Assembly: GCF_003002915.1 (NCBI RefSeq)
Contig: NZ_PVTG01000005.1
Span: forward strand, 186,001 to 250,000
Source of the DNA: Geodermatophilus tzadiensis
GTDB lineage: Bacteria; Actinomycetota; Actinomycetes; Mycobacteriales; Geodermatophilaceae
Length of the DNA: 64,000 bases
Direction of reading: 5' to 3'
Positions within the stretch are counted from its first letter, which is position 1, and the number at the start of each line of letters is the position of its first letter. Shown here one piece after another: positions 16,743-26,091 of the stretch. The translations under genes and the position numbers were made by a program. The notes under the pieces were generated by a model. It had not been told where the DNA came from. It did not search any database and saw nothing but the letters and a program-made list of their open reading frames with translations.

Positions 16743-17583
16743 ACCCACCCCCGCCGTCGTCGACCGGCTGCGCGCCGTGCGCGGCTTCGTCCTCGACATG
16801 GACGGCACGCTGGTGCTCGGCGACCGGGACAACAGGGGCCTGGCCCCGCTGCCGGGCGCGGTGGAGTTCGTGACCGCGCTGGCCGACCGGGGACTGGCGT
16901 ACTGCACGTACACGAACGGCACGGTGAAGACCCCGGAGCAGTGCGCGGACGCGCTGCGGCAGGCCGGCATCCCGGTGCCCGAGAACGGGGCGCTGACCCC
17001 CGCCTCGTCGGCCGCCGAGGAGTTCCAGCGGCGCGGCTACCGGCGGGTCATGGTCCTGGGGGGCCGGGGCATCACCGAGCCGCTCGAGGCGGCCGGGATC
17101 GAGACGCTGCCCCCGGTGCGCGGGGAGCCGGTCGACGCGGTGATGGCCGGGTGGTACCGGCAGGAGCTGACCTTCGAGTCCCTGGAGGTCGCGGTCGAGG
17201 CCGTCTCGGCCGGGGCGGCGTTCTACAGCGCGTCGCAGTCCCCGTACTTCGCGACGTCGGAGGGGCGCGCCCTGGGCTCGTCGCGGGCGATCAGCGCCGT
17301 CGTCCGCGACATCACCGGGTGCGCGGTGACGGTGGTCGGCAAGCCCTCCCTCCTCGCGCTGCAGACGGCGGGCCGGCGGCTGGGCCTGGCGTCCTCCGAC
17401 CTGGCCGTCGTCGGCGACGACCCCGACCTCGAGGTGCCGATGGCGCACGCCGGCGGTGCCCTCGCCGTCGCCGTGCACACCGGCATCGGGCACGCCGGGT
17501 CGTTCACCGGCCTGCCCGACGACGTCCGCCCCCACCTGGACCTCCCCGACGTCGGCGTGCTCGCCGGGCTGCTCACCGCGTAG
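16735..17583 (+). CDS. HAD-superfamily IIA phosphatase (NagD/PNPase-like)
   Basis: A 282-residue phosphohydrolase. Motif I is DMDGTLVLGD (nucleophile and acid aspartates), motif II is YTNGT, motif III lysine is in VVGKPS, and motif IV is VVGDDPDLEV. A C2-type cap domain fills residues of about 85-200, as in NagD and 4-nitrophenylphosphatases. The GTG start overlaps the carboxyltransferase gene by eight bases, so it belongs to the operon. A phosphatase here would fit removal of phosphate from, or repair of, a phosphorylated intermediate made by the dikinase. General housekeeping phosphatase activity cannot be excluded. A hairpin follows at 17610. Confidence 0.85.
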   Translation: MPEPTPAVVDRLRAVRGFVLDMDGTLVLGDRDNRGLAPLPGAVEFVTALADRGLAYCTYTNGTVKTPEQCADALRQAGIPVPENGALTPASSAAEEFQRRGYRRVMVLGGRGITEPLEAAGIETLPPVRGEPVDAVMAGWYRQELTFESLEVAVEAVSAGAAFYSASQSPYFATSEGRALGSSRAISAVVRDITGCAVTVVGKPSLLALQTAGRRLGLASSDLAVVGDDPDLEVPMAHAGGALAVAVHTGIGHAGSFTGLPDDVRPHLDLPDVGVLAGLLTA

Positions 17584-17609
17584 CCGGAGCACGCCCGGGG
17601 CCCGGCCCG

Positions 17610-17627
17610 GCCCCGGTCGGCCGGGGC
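17610..17627 (+). terminator. Hairpin closing the carboxylation operon
   Basis: Seven-base GC arms (17610-17616 and 17621-17627) close a TCGG tetraloop 26 bases after the HAD gene stop. It probably ends the operon and separates it from the DAHP synthase gene. Confidence 0.5.
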
Positions 17628-17670
17628 GCCTGTGGTTGGCTCGCGGGGCCGACGACGACAGGGAGTGCCC

Positions 17671-18891
17671 GTGCCGGCTCACCAGCTCCTCGACGAGGCG
17701 GCGCGGGTCGCCGACCTCCTGCTCGAGGTCCAGACCCGGGTGAACGGGCAGATCGACGACACGCTCGCCGAGCTGCTGCCCGACGTCCAGCGCCGGCTCG
17801 GCGTCTCCCCGGACGACGCCGTCGACGTCTCCGGGCTGGTCAACACCCGGATCACCGGGCTCAGCGTCGTCGTCACCCCGGCCTCGGTGGCCGCCGTGGT
17901 GCCGCTGCCGGAGGAGTCCGCCGCCACGACCGCGGCCGCGCGCCGGGCGGTGACCGGCGTCCTGCGCGGCGAGGACGACCGCCTGGTGGTGATCGCCGGC
18001 CCCTGCTCGATCCACGACCCCGAGGCCGCGCTGGAGTACGCCGCGTTCCTCGCCCGGGTGCGGCAGCGGCACGCCGGTGACCTCGAGGTCCTCATGCGGA
18101 CCTACACCGAGAAGCCCCGCACCGAGGTCGACTGGAAGGGGTTCGCCTACGACCCGTTCCTCGACGGGTCCAGCCGGATCAGCGTCGGGCTGGTGGCCAC
18201 CCGGATGCTCATGTGCCGCATCACCGCGATGGGCGTGCCGGTGGCCGCCGAGCCGCTCAACGCGCTCACCCCGCAGTACGTCAACGGGCTGGTCACCTAC
18301 AACGGCGTCGGGGCGCGCAACGTCACCGACCAGACCGCCCGTGAGCGGGTGTCGGGTTTCTCGTCGGTGGTCGGGTTCAAGAACTCGCCGGAGGGCAGCA
18401 TCGACTCCGCCGTGCAGGCCGTCGTCGCCGCCCGGGCCCCGCACGAGTTCCTCGGCGTCGACGCCCACGGCGTGAGCGCCCAGCTGTCGACCACCGGCAA
18501 CGACACCGCCCACGTCATCCTGCGCGGCACCGCCGACGGCCCCAACCACTCCGCGGAGCACGTCGCCGAGGTCAGGCGGAAGCTCGCCGCCCGCGGGCTG
18601 CCGGAGGTGGTCGTCGTCGACGCCTCGCACGGCAACAGCCGCAAGGACCACCGCCGCCAGCCCGGCGTCGTGGCCGACCTGGCCGGGCAGGTGGCCGGCG
18701 GCGAGCGGGCCGTCCGCGGGGTCATGGTGGAGAGCTCCCTCGTCGAGGGCCGGCAGGACCTCGACCGCGAGCACCCCGAGCGGCTGGCCTACGGCGTGAG
18801 CGTCACCGACTCCTGCGTCGACCCCGCGACGACCGAGGCGATGCTCGCCGAGCTCGCCGGGGCCGTCCGCGCCCGGCGCGGGCGCGGGTAG
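17671..18891 (+). CDS. Class I 3-deoxy-7-phosphoheptulonate (DAHP) synthase
   Basis: A 406-residue enzyme for the first shikimate step, condensing PEP with erythrose 4-phosphate. It is of the E. coli AroG/F/H type. The active-site residues are conserved: Cys in GPCSIHDPE, EKPRT followed by DWKG, Arg in GARNVTDQ, Lys in VGFKNSPEG, Arg in VILRGTADG, His in DASHGNS, Glu in MVESSLVEG, Asp in VTDSC. An extra 55-60 residue helical segment precedes the usual start. The chosen GTG at 17671 has GGGAG six bases upstream; a GTG at 17632 is possible. Actinobacteria normally rely on class II DAHP synthase, so this may be a second, differently regulated isozyme. Confidence 0.87.
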   Translation: MPAHQLLDEAARVADLLLEVQTRVNGQIDDTLAELLPDVQRRLGVSPDDAVDVSGLVNTRITGLSVVVTPASVAAVVPLPEESAATTAAARRAVTGVLRGEDDRLVVIAGPCSIHDPEAALEYAAFLARVRQRHAGDLEVLMRTYTEKPRTEVDWKGFAYDPFLDGSSRISVGLVATRMLMCRITAMGVPVAAEPLNALTPQYVNGLVTYNGVGARNVTDQTARERVSGFSSVVGFKNSPEGSIDSAVQAVVAARAPHEFLGVDAHGVSAQLSTTGNDTAHVILRGTADGPNHSAEHVAEVRRKLAARGLPEVVVVDASHGNSRKDHRRQPGVVADLAGQVAGGERAVRGVMVESSLVEGRQDLDREHPERLAYGVSVTDSCVDPATTEAMLAELAGAVRARRGRG

Positions 18892-18990
18892 CCGCACGAC
18901 GCCGGCAGGCCTGTCCCCGCCGCGCCGCGACGGGCACCATCCCTGCCGACGGCGGGGTGCGCGGCCCTGCCCGGGGAACGGGGAGGCCCG

Positions 18991-20208
18991 ATGGCCGCAG
19001 GGACCGTGGACCGCGTCGGCGTCGTCGGCGCGGGCATCGTCGGGCTGGCGGTCGCCCGCCGGCTGACCGAGCTCCGGCCGGACCTGCACGTCACGGTGGT
19101 GGACAAGGAGGACGACGTCGCCGTCCACCAGACCGGCCACAACAGCGGTGTCGTGCACGCCGGGCTCTACTACGCGCCCGGCTCGCTCAAGGCGCGGCTG
19201 TGCACCCGTGGCCGCGGCCTGCTGCGCGACTTCTGCGCCGACCACGGCCTGGCGTACGACGAGTGCGGCAAGCTCGTCATCGCCCGCCGGGACGAGGAGC
19301 TGCCGGCGCTGCGGGAGATCGAGCGGCGGGCCACCGAGAACGGCGTCCCCGGACTGCGGTGGCTGCCCGGCGAGGAGATCGCGCAGGTCGAGCCCGAGGC
19401 CGTGGGGGTCGCGGCGCTGCACTCGCCGCACACCGCGATCGTCGACTTCCGCGCCGTCGCCCGCGCCCTGGCCGGCGACCTGCGCGACAAGGGCCACGAC
19501 GTGCGGCTGGGCTTCGAGGTCACCGCCGTGCTGCCGCAGCTCGGCGGGGGAGTGGTGGTGTCCAGCGGCCGCGAGGCGTTCGCCGTCGACCGGCTGGTCG
19601 TGTGCGCCGGCCTGCAGGCCGACCGGGTGTCGCGCCTGGTCGGCGACGACGCCGGGCCGGCGATCGTGCCGTTCCGCGGCGAGTACCACCGGCTGGTCCC
19701 CGAGCGCGAGCACCTGGTGCGCGGCCTGGTCTACCCGGTGCCCGACCCGCGGTACCCCTTCCTCGGCGTGCACTTCACCCGGCGGGTCGGCGGCGGGGTG
19801 GACGTCGGGCCCAACGCCGTCCTGGCCTTCGCGCGCGAGGGCTACCGGCGTCGCGACGTCCGGCCCGCCGAGCTGCTGCGCACGCTCACCTGGCCGGGCA
19901 TGCGCCCCCTGGCCCGGAAGCACTGGCGGACGGGCCTGGCCGAGTTCCACGGCTCGCTGTCGCGCCGGGTGTTCCTGGCCGCGGCCCGCGAGTTCGTGCC
20001 CACCCTGTCCGACGACGACGTGGTGCCCGCCCCCGCCGGCGTCCGCGCGCAGGCGGTCGACCGCGACGGCGGCCTCGTCGACGACTTCCGCGTGCACCGC
20101 GTCGGCCCGGTGGTCACCGTCCGCAACGCGCCCTCGCCGGCGGCCACCTCGTCGCTGGCGATCGGCGAGTACGTGGCCGACCGGGTGCTGGAGCCGCCGG
20201 CGGCCTGA
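18991..20208 (+). CDS. lhgO: L-2-hydroxyglutarate oxidase
   Basis: A 405-residue FAD-dependent oxidoreductase of the DAO fold. The FAD-binding GAGIVGL spans residues 13-19; the hallmark [22 protein letters not shown] follows (residues about 50-71). [25 protein letters not shown] and [14 protein letters not shown] are typical of LhgO rather than glycine or sarcosine oxidases. It oxidises L-2-hydroxyglutarate, a side product of 2-oxoglutarate reduction, passing electrons to the membrane quinone pool. The ATG at 18991 follows a GGGGAGG box. It stands as a single gene with about 100 bases on either side. Confidence 0.9.
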   Translation: MAAGTVDRVGVVGAGIVGLAVARRLTELRPDLHVTVVDKEDDVAVHQTGHNSGVVHAGLYYAPGSLKARLCTRGRGLLRDFCADHGLAYDECGKLVIARRDEELPALREIERRATENGVPGLRWLPGEEIAQVEPEAVGVAALHSPHTAIVDFRAVARALAGDLRDKGHDVRLGFEVTAVLPQLGGGVVVSSGREAFAVDRLVVCAGLQADRVSRLVGDDAGPAIVPFRGEYHRLVPEREHLVRGLVYPVPDPRYPFLGVHFTRRVGGGVDVGPNAVLAFAREGYRRRDVRPAELLRTLTWPGMRPLARKHWRTGLAEFHGSLSRRVFLAAAREFVPTLSDDDVVPAPAGVRAQAVDRDGGLVDDFRVHRVGPVVTVRNAPSPAATSSLAIGEYVADRVLEPPAA

Positions 20209-20320
20209 GCCGGCGGCCCGGGAGCCGGCCCGCTCGGCTGGATGCGAGACCGGACCGGCCGATGGTCTGACCGGATCCCGTCCCGGCCCGGAGTGGCCCC
20301 GTCCCGAGAGGTGCCACCCC

Positions 20321-21943
20321 ATGGGTCTGCTCAGCCGCCTGCGCACCGGCCCCCGCCTGTTCCTCGCCTTCCTGCTGGTCTTCGGCCTGTCCTCGGCCGC
20401 GACGGTGGTCGGCCTGGTCGGGCTGGGCCGGCAGCACGCCGCGGCGGTCGAGGCCGACCACCTGCGCGTGCTGGTGCAGGAGATGGACTCCTCGGCGTAC
20501 TACACGGCCGACATCGGCGCCTGGGAGATGGGCGTGGGCATGGACGCCTTCTCCCTCGGCCCCCGGCAGGCGGTGTCCGCCGACGGCCCCAACTGGCAGG
20601 GCCTGCAGGGCGAGCTCGCGGCGGCCCGCGAGATGCTCGACGCGGTCCACACCGAGTACATGACGCCGGCCGAGCGCGACGACTTCGCCGTCCTGACCGA
20701 GAAGTGGGAGGGCTTCCTCGCCACGGCCGACCAGATGCGCGCCATCCTCTCCTCGGGCGCCTTGGATGCGCCGCTGCAGCTCGTCGCCTGGCTCAACGAC
20801 GACCAGCAGGGACAGCTCGCGGCCTTCCTCGAGCTCACCGAGGTCTCGACGGCGATGGTCACCGACGTGCAGGACCGCGCCGCCCGGACGGCGGCCGACG
20901 CGGCGGCGGAGGCGACCGCCTACCGCACCGCGACCCTGGTCACCCTGGGCCTCGCGCTGGTGGCCGCGCTCGTCCTCGCCCGCGCCGTCCAGGTGTCGGT
21001 GACCCGGCCGCTGCAGCGCTGCGTGGCCGCGCTGCGCGCGCTCGGCCGCCGCGACCTCTCCGCCCGCCTCGACCTGCGCAGCCGCGACGAGATGGGCGAG
21101 ATGGCCGCCGCGCTCAACGAGGCAGGCAGCGGCATGCGCGAGGCCGTGGCCGACATCGGCCGCAGCGTCGAGACGCTCGGCGCCGCCTCCACCGGCCTGT
21201 CCGACGTCGCCACCCGGCTGTCCTCCTCCGCCGCCCAGGTCTCCGAGCAGGCCCAGGGCTCGGCCGGGCTGGCCGCGGAGGTGAGCCGCAGCGTGCGGAC
21301 GACGGCCGGCGGCGCCGAGGAGATGGGCGCCTCCATCCGCGAGATCTCGGTCAACGCCCAGCAGGCCGCGCAGGTCGCCGCCGCCGCCGTGGAGACCGCC
21401 CGCGACACCAGCGCGACGGTGGCGAAGCTCGGCGGGTCCTCGGCCGAGATCGGCAACGTGCTCAAGGTGATCACCTCGATCGCCGAGCAGACCAACCTGC
21501 TCGCCCTCAACGCCACCATCGAGGCCGCCCGCGCGGGCGAGGCCGGCAAGGGCTTCGCCGTCGTGGCCAACGAGGTCAAGGAGCTGGCCCAGGAGACGGC
21601 GAAGGCCACCGAGGACATCGCCCGCCGCGTCGAGGCCATCCAGGCCGACACCGGTCAGGCGACCCGGGCGATCGCCGAGGTCTCCGACACCATCGACCGG
21701 ATCAACTCCTTCCAGTCGGCCATCGCCGCCGCCGTCGAGGAGCAGACCGCGACCACCGCGGAGATGAGCCGCAGCGTCGGCGAGGTGGCCGGGGGCGCGA
21801 CCGCGATCACCGCGACGGTGGGCGGCCTGGCCGCGGCGGCCGACGCCGCGCAGGAGGAGGCGGCGAGCACCCGACGCGCCTCCGACGAGCTGGCCGCGCT
21901 GGCCGGGCAGCTGCGCGGCCTGGTGGGGCGGTTCCGGGTCTGA
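20321..21943 (+). CDS. Methyl-accepting chemotaxis protein
   Basis: A 540-residue inner-membrane chemoreceptor. TM1 is about residues 12-33 ([21 protein letters not shown]), a helical periplasmic four-helix sensor spans about 35-200, and TM2 is about 203-222. A HAMP linker follows ([24 protein letters not shown]). A long coiled-coil ends in the signalling hairpin [32 protein letters not shown], the CheA/CheW contact region. No CheA, CheW or flagellar gene is present in the window, so partners must lie elsewhere. No CheR/CheB-docking pentapeptide is visible at the C-terminus (GRFRV). Motile Geodermatophilaceae cells would use such a receptor. Confidence 0.92.
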   Translation: MGLLSRLRTGPRLFLAFLLVFGLSSAATVVGLVGLGRQHAAAVEADHLRVLVQEMDSSAYYTADIGAWEMGVGMDAFSLGPRQAVSADGPNWQGLQGELAAAREMLDAVHTEYMTPAERDDFAVLTEKWEGFLATADQMRAILSSGALDAPLQLVAWLNDDQQGQLAAFLELTEVSTAMVTDVQDRAARTAADAAAEATAYRTATLVTLGLALVAALVLARAVQVSVTRPLQRCVAALRALGRRDLSARLDLRSRDEMGEMAAALNEAGSGMREAVADIGRSVETLGAASTGLSDVATRLSSSAAQVSEQAQGSAGLAAEVSRSVRTTAGGAEEMGASIREISVNAQQAAQVAAAAVETARDTSATVAKLGGSSAEIGNVLKVITSIAEQTNLLALNATIEAARAGEAGKGFAVVANEVKELAQETAKATEDIARRVEAIQADTGQATRAIAEVSDTIDRINSFQSAIAAAVEEQTATTAEMSRSVGEVAGGATAITATVGGLAAAADAAQEEAASTRRASDELAALAGQLRGLVGRFRV

Positions 21944-21953
21944 CCGGCGTCCC

Positions 21954-22430
21954 TCAGCGGCGGTGCAGGCGCTCGTGCAGCGCCCGCACCTGCTCGTCGA
22001 GGCCCGGCGCCGGGCCGTCGACGGGCACGCCGGGCGCGACGTCGGGGACCGGCAGCGGCCGCACGGGCGCCGGCGGGACGCCGAGGTCGGCCAGCCAGCC
22101 GGTCAGCTGCGCGGAGGAGCTGGCGTAGACGATCCGGCCGAGGCCCACCCAGCCGTGCGCCGCGGCGCACATCGGGCAGTGCTCGCCCGAGGTGTAGACG
22201 GTGCTGCCCGCCCGCTGCCCCGGGGACAGGTGCGCGGCCGCCCAGCGGGCGATGGCGAACTCCGGGTGCTGCGTGGCGTCGCCCCCGGCCACGTGGTTGG
22301 TGTCCTCGAACAGCACGGCGCCGTCGGGACCGGTCAGCAGCGACCCGAAGGGCTCGTCCCCGGCCTCCAGCGCGGCGGTGGCCAGCTCCACGCAGCGGCG
22401 CAGGTGCACCAGGTCGACGTCGGTGAGCAC
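21954..22430 (-). CDS. Nucleoside/cytosine deaminase-family protein
   Basis: A 158-residue zinc-dependent deaminase. The zinc ligand and proton shuttle are H55 and E57 in QHPEFAI; C85 and C88 in SGEHCPMC are the other two ligands. The fold resembles guanine deaminase/TadA-type enzymes. The usual HAE is HPE here and the usual PCxxC is HCPMC, so the substrate is uncertain. The GTG at 22428-22430 gives a family-sized protein; the open frame upstream runs into the ferredoxin gene on the opposite strand and is not real. It converges with the chemoreceptor gene with a 10-base gap. Confidence 0.82.
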   Translation of the reverse strand: MLTDVDLVHLRRCVELATAALEAGDEPFGSLLTGPDGAVLFEDTNHVAGGDATQHPEFAIARWAAAHLSPGQRAGSTVYTSGEHCPMCAAAHGWVGLGRIVYASSSAQLTGWLADLGVPPAPVRPLPVPDVAPGVPVDGPAPGLDEQVRALHERLHRR

Positions 22431-22559
22431 GCCGCGATCCTGCCCCGGCGGCGAGCGGCCGGCCCGCCGGGGCCGCGGTCCTTGACGGCACCGGCCGGAC
22501 GGCGGTTCGCTCGGGGCGGAGGCCGCACCCACGCCCGGAGGACCGAGGGGACCGCGTCC

Positions 22560-22799
22560 ATGAGGATCTCGATCGACCCGTCCCTGTGCCAGGGACACGG
22601 CCGCTGCTACGACCTCGCGCCCGACCTCTTCGGCGAGGACGACGAGGGCTACGGCACCGTGCTCGTCCCCGACGGCGAGGTGCCCGCCGACGGGGAGGAC
22701 GACGCCCGGCTGGCCGCCGACAACTGTCCCGAGGCCGCCGTGCTGGTGCACGGGGACACCGTGGCCGAGGACCGCGTGGTGGGGGAGGCGGCACCGTGA
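22560..22799 (+). CDS. P450-associated 3Fe-4S-type ferredoxin
   Basis: A 79-residue acidic ferredoxin with the CxxHxxC...CP pattern: C10, H13, C16 and C56-P57. This signature belongs to single-cluster ferredoxins that feed actinobacterial cytochromes P450; the histidine replaces the second cysteine of a four-cysteine cluster. The ATG sits 23 bases after a GGAGGACCGAGGGG region, and the stop overlaps the P450 start (GTGA). It should carry electrons from an NAD(P)H ferredoxin reductase, absent here, to the neighbouring P450. Confidence 0.92.
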   Translation: MRISIDPSLCQGHGRCYDLAPDLFGEDDEGYGTVLVPDGEVPADGEDDARLAADNCPEAAVLVHGDTVAEDRVVGEAAP

Positions 22800-24067
22800 C
22801 CGTCGACGACCGCTTCGCCGCCGGCGCCGGCGCGCTGCGCGCCGACCCGTCCCTCTCCACCTTCAGCGAGGTGGTCACCGGCCCGGTCACCGACTGGGCC
22901 ACCGACTTCTCCCACACCGGGGAGGAGTGGGCGCAGGACGCCATCGGCATCTGGGACGACCTGCGGCAGCGCTGCCCGATCGCGCACACCGAGCGCTTCG
23001 GCGGCGCCTGGCTGCCCACCCGCTACGACGACGTCGCCGCGGTCGCCTACGACACCGAGCACTTCTCCTCCCGCGCGATCATCGCGAGCAACGTCCGGCC
23101 GCCGCGCTCCCTCGCACCGGTCGGGACCGCGCCGCCGATCTCCTCGGACCCGCCGTTCCACCACGACGCCCGCAAGCTGCTGCTGCCGGCGTTCACCCGG
23201 ACCGCCGTCGCCCGGTACGAGGAGTCGACCCGCGCGTTCTGCTCCTCGCTGGTCGACGCGCTGGCCGGCCGCGACGTCGTCGACGCGGCCGCCGACTACG
23301 CCCAGCACGTCCCGGTGCGGGTCATGGCCGACATGCTGGGGTTCCCGCCGGAGGACGGGCCGCGGTTCCGGCACTTCGTGGAGAACGCGCTCGAGGGCAT
23401 CGACCTGCCGCCCGAGGAGCGGCTGGCCCGCAGCAGCTCCCTCTTCGACTACCTGCTGGTGCAGATCCGCGACCACCTCGAGCACCCGCGCGACGACCTC
23501 ACCGGCCACCTGCTGCAGGCCGAGCTGCACGGCCGCAGGCTCGAGCCCGCGCACGTCGCGGGCAGCATGGCGCTGCTGCTCATCGCCGGCATCGACACCA
23601 CCTGGAGCGCGATCGGCGCCTCGCTGTGGCACCTCGCCGGCCACCCCGACGACCGGCGCCGGCTGGTGGCCGAGCCCGGGGTGCGGACGACGGCGGTGGA
23701 GGAGTTCCTGCGCGCCTACGCGCCGGTGACCATGGCCCGCCTGGTGAAGGAGGACCTCCCCTGGCGCGGGGTGGACATGAAGGCCGAGGACTGGGTGCTG
23801 CTGTCCTTCCCGGCGGCCAACCGCGACCCGGCGCAGTTCGAGCGCGCCGACGAGGTGCTCGTCGACCGGCAGGTCAACCGGCACGCCGCCTTCGGCCTGG
23901 GCATCCACCGCTGCGTCGGCTCGCACCTGGCGCGGATGGAGCTGCGGGTGGCCCTCGACGTGTGGCTCGACCGGGTGCCGGAGTTCACCCTCGCCGACCC
24001 GGACGCCGTACGGTGGTCGACCGGGCAGATCCGCGGCCCGCGCACGCTCCCGGTCCGCATCGGCTGA
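22796..24067 (+). CDS. Cytochrome P450
   Basis: A 423-residue soluble class I P450. The oxygen-activating I-helix motif AGIDTT is at 264-269, the ExxR pair is E303-R306 (EEFLR), and the haem-thiolate loop FGLGIHRCVG holds C373. The start is a GTG overlapping the ferredoxin stop, giving stoichiometric co-expression. Residues DPPFHHDARKLLLPAFT (C-helix region) and the TWS after the DTT are compatible with terpene- or fatty-acid-type P450s, but the substrate cannot be assigned. No ferredoxin reductase or biosynthetic cluster is adjacent. Confidence 0.93.
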   Translation: MTVDDRFAAGAGALRADPSLSTFSEVVTGPVTDWATDFSHTGEEWAQDAIGIWDDLRQRCPIAHTERFGGAWLPTRYDDVAAVAYDTEHFSSRAIIASNVRPPRSLAPVGTAPPISSDPPFHHDARKLLLPAFTRTAVARYEESTRAFCSSLVDALAGRDVVDAAADYAQHVPVRVMADMLGFPPEDGPRFRHFVENALEGIDLPPEERLARSSSLFDYLLVQIRDHLEHPRDDLTGHLLQAELHGRRLEPAHVAGSMALLLIAGIDTTWSAIGASLWHLAGHPDDRRRLVAEPGVRTTAVEEFLRAYAPVTMARLVKEDLPWRGVDMKAEDWVLLSFPAANRDPAQFERADEVLVDRQVNRHAAFGLGIHRCVGSHLARMELRVALDVWLDRVPEFTLADPDAVRWSTGQIRGPRTLPVRIG

Positions 24068-24079
24068 GGACCGCCGGGC

Positions 24080-24283
24080 TCAGACCTCGACGGCGGTGCC
24101 GCACACCCCGCAGACCTCGAGTGTCTGCCGCCGCCACCGCGCGACCGGCACGAAGAACAGGGAGAACTGGCGGAACTGCCGGATCCGCGTCCACTGCGTG
24201 GTGTTCGAGCAGCGCGGGCAGGTGCGGACCGCCCCGGGGCCCAGGTGCTTCTGCTTGGTACCGAACCCGAAGAGGAGGAACAC
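24080..24283 (-). CDS. Zinc-ribbon small protein
   Basis: A 67-residue protein with two cysteine pairs, C22-P-R-C25 and C58-G-V-C61, forming a zinc ribbon. The N-terminus (MFLLFGFGTKQKHLG) is hydrophobic then basic and is conserved in small actinobacterial zinc-ribbon proteins of unknown function; the middle is aromatic and basic (RQFRQFSLFFVPVARWRR). It may be a membrane-associated or nucleic-acid-binding protein. It converges with the P450 gene with a 12-base gap and diverges from the patatin gene. Confidence 0.75.
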   Translation of the reverse strand: MFLLFGFGTKQKHLGPGAVRTCPRCSNTTQWTRIRQFRQFSLFFVPVARWRRQTLEVCGVCGTAVEV

Positions 24284-24348
24284 CCGGTCAGCGTAGGTGC
24301 GGCGCGGGGGCCGGGGACGCGGCGTCCCGGGCGTGGCAGGCTCGTGGG

Positions 24349-25329
24349 GTGGTCCGGGTCGGTCTGGTGCTGGGTGGCGGTGGCGTCGTCGGGCAGGCCT
24401 ACCACGCGGGCGTGCTGGCGGTGCTCCAGCACGACACCGGGTGGGACGCCCGCACCGCCGACGTCGTCGTGGGCACCTCCGCCGGGTCGATCACCGGCAG
24501 CCTGCTGCGGGCCGGCGTCTCCCCGGAGGACCTCGCCGCCTGGACGGTGAAGGCGCCGCTGTCCGGCGACGACGACGTGCTGCGCACCATCGCCGCCACC
24601 GACGTCCCGGAGCTGGCGCCCTTCCGCCCGCTCGACGTGTTCCGCCGGCCGATGCGGCTGCCGGGCCCGCCGCTGGTCGCGCGCGCCCTGGCCCGCCCGT
24701 GGCGGTTCCGCCCCCTGGCCGCGGGCATGACGCTGCTGGCCCCCGGACGGCACGACATCGTGTCCCAGCTGGCCGCGCTCCGCGAGGTCGAGGGGGACGC
24801 CTGGCCCGAGCGCGACCTGTGGGTCACCGCGGTGCGCCGCAGCGACGGGCGCCGCGTCGTCTTCGGCCGTCCGGGCTCCCCGCCCGCGCCGCTGCACCTG
24901 GCCGTGGCCGCCTCGTGCGCGGTGCCCGGGTACTTCACGCCGGTCGCGATCGGCCGGCACACCTACGTCGACGGCGGCGTGCACTCGGCCACCAACGCCG
25001 CCGTGCTGCGCGGCACCGGCGTCGACGTCGTCGTCGTGGTGGCGCCGATGAGCGGGTCGCCGGGCTGGCGCCAGGACTTCACCGCGGCCATGCGCCGGTA
25101 CTCGCAGCGGCAGCTCGACCGGGAGGTGCGGGCGCTGGAGGCGGCCGGCGTCCGGACGGTCGTGTTCACCCCGGGACCGGCCGAGCAGGAGGTCATGGGC
25201 GCGGACATGATGGCGCGCGACCGCGTCCACGAGGTCCTGCAGCAGTCGTTCCTGCAGGCCGGCGTGCACGCCGCGCGGCCCGACGTCGCCGGGCTGCTGC
25301 GGGCCGCGGCCGACCGCCGCGAGGTGTGA
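24349..25329 (+). CDS. Patatin-like phospholipase
   Basis: A 326-residue serine hydrolase with the patatin catalytic dyad. The oxyanion loop is GGGGVVGQAYHAG at residues 9-21, the nucleophile lies in GTSAGS, and the aspartate in YVDGGVHSATN. No signal peptide or membrane segment is evident, so it likely acts at the cytoplasmic side of the membrane on phospholipids or other acyl esters. The GTG at 24349 begins directly at the family start (VRVGLVLGGGG); the open frame upstream is the shadow of the P450 region. A clear Shine-Dalgarno is lacking, with only GTGGG just before. Confidence 0.88.
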   Translation: MVRVGLVLGGGGVVGQAYHAGVLAVLQHDTGWDARTADVVVGTSAGSITGSLLRAGVSPEDLAAWTVKAPLSGDDDVLRTIAATDVPELAPFRPLDVFRRPMRLPGPPLVARALARPWRFRPLAAGMTLLAPGRHDIVSQLAALREVEGDAWPERDLWVTAVRRSDGRRVVFGRPGSPPAPLHLAVAASCAVPGYFTPVAIGRHTYVDGGVHSATNAAVLRGTGVDVVVVVAPMSGSPGWRQDFTAAMRRYSQRQLDREVRALEAAGVRTVVFTPGPAEQEVMGADMMARDRVHEVLQQSFLQAGVHAARPDVAGLLRAAADRREV

Positions 25330-25347
25330 CCCGCGCCCAGCGACTAG

Positions 25348-26090
<743 letters not shown>

Positions 26091-26091
<1 letters not shown>

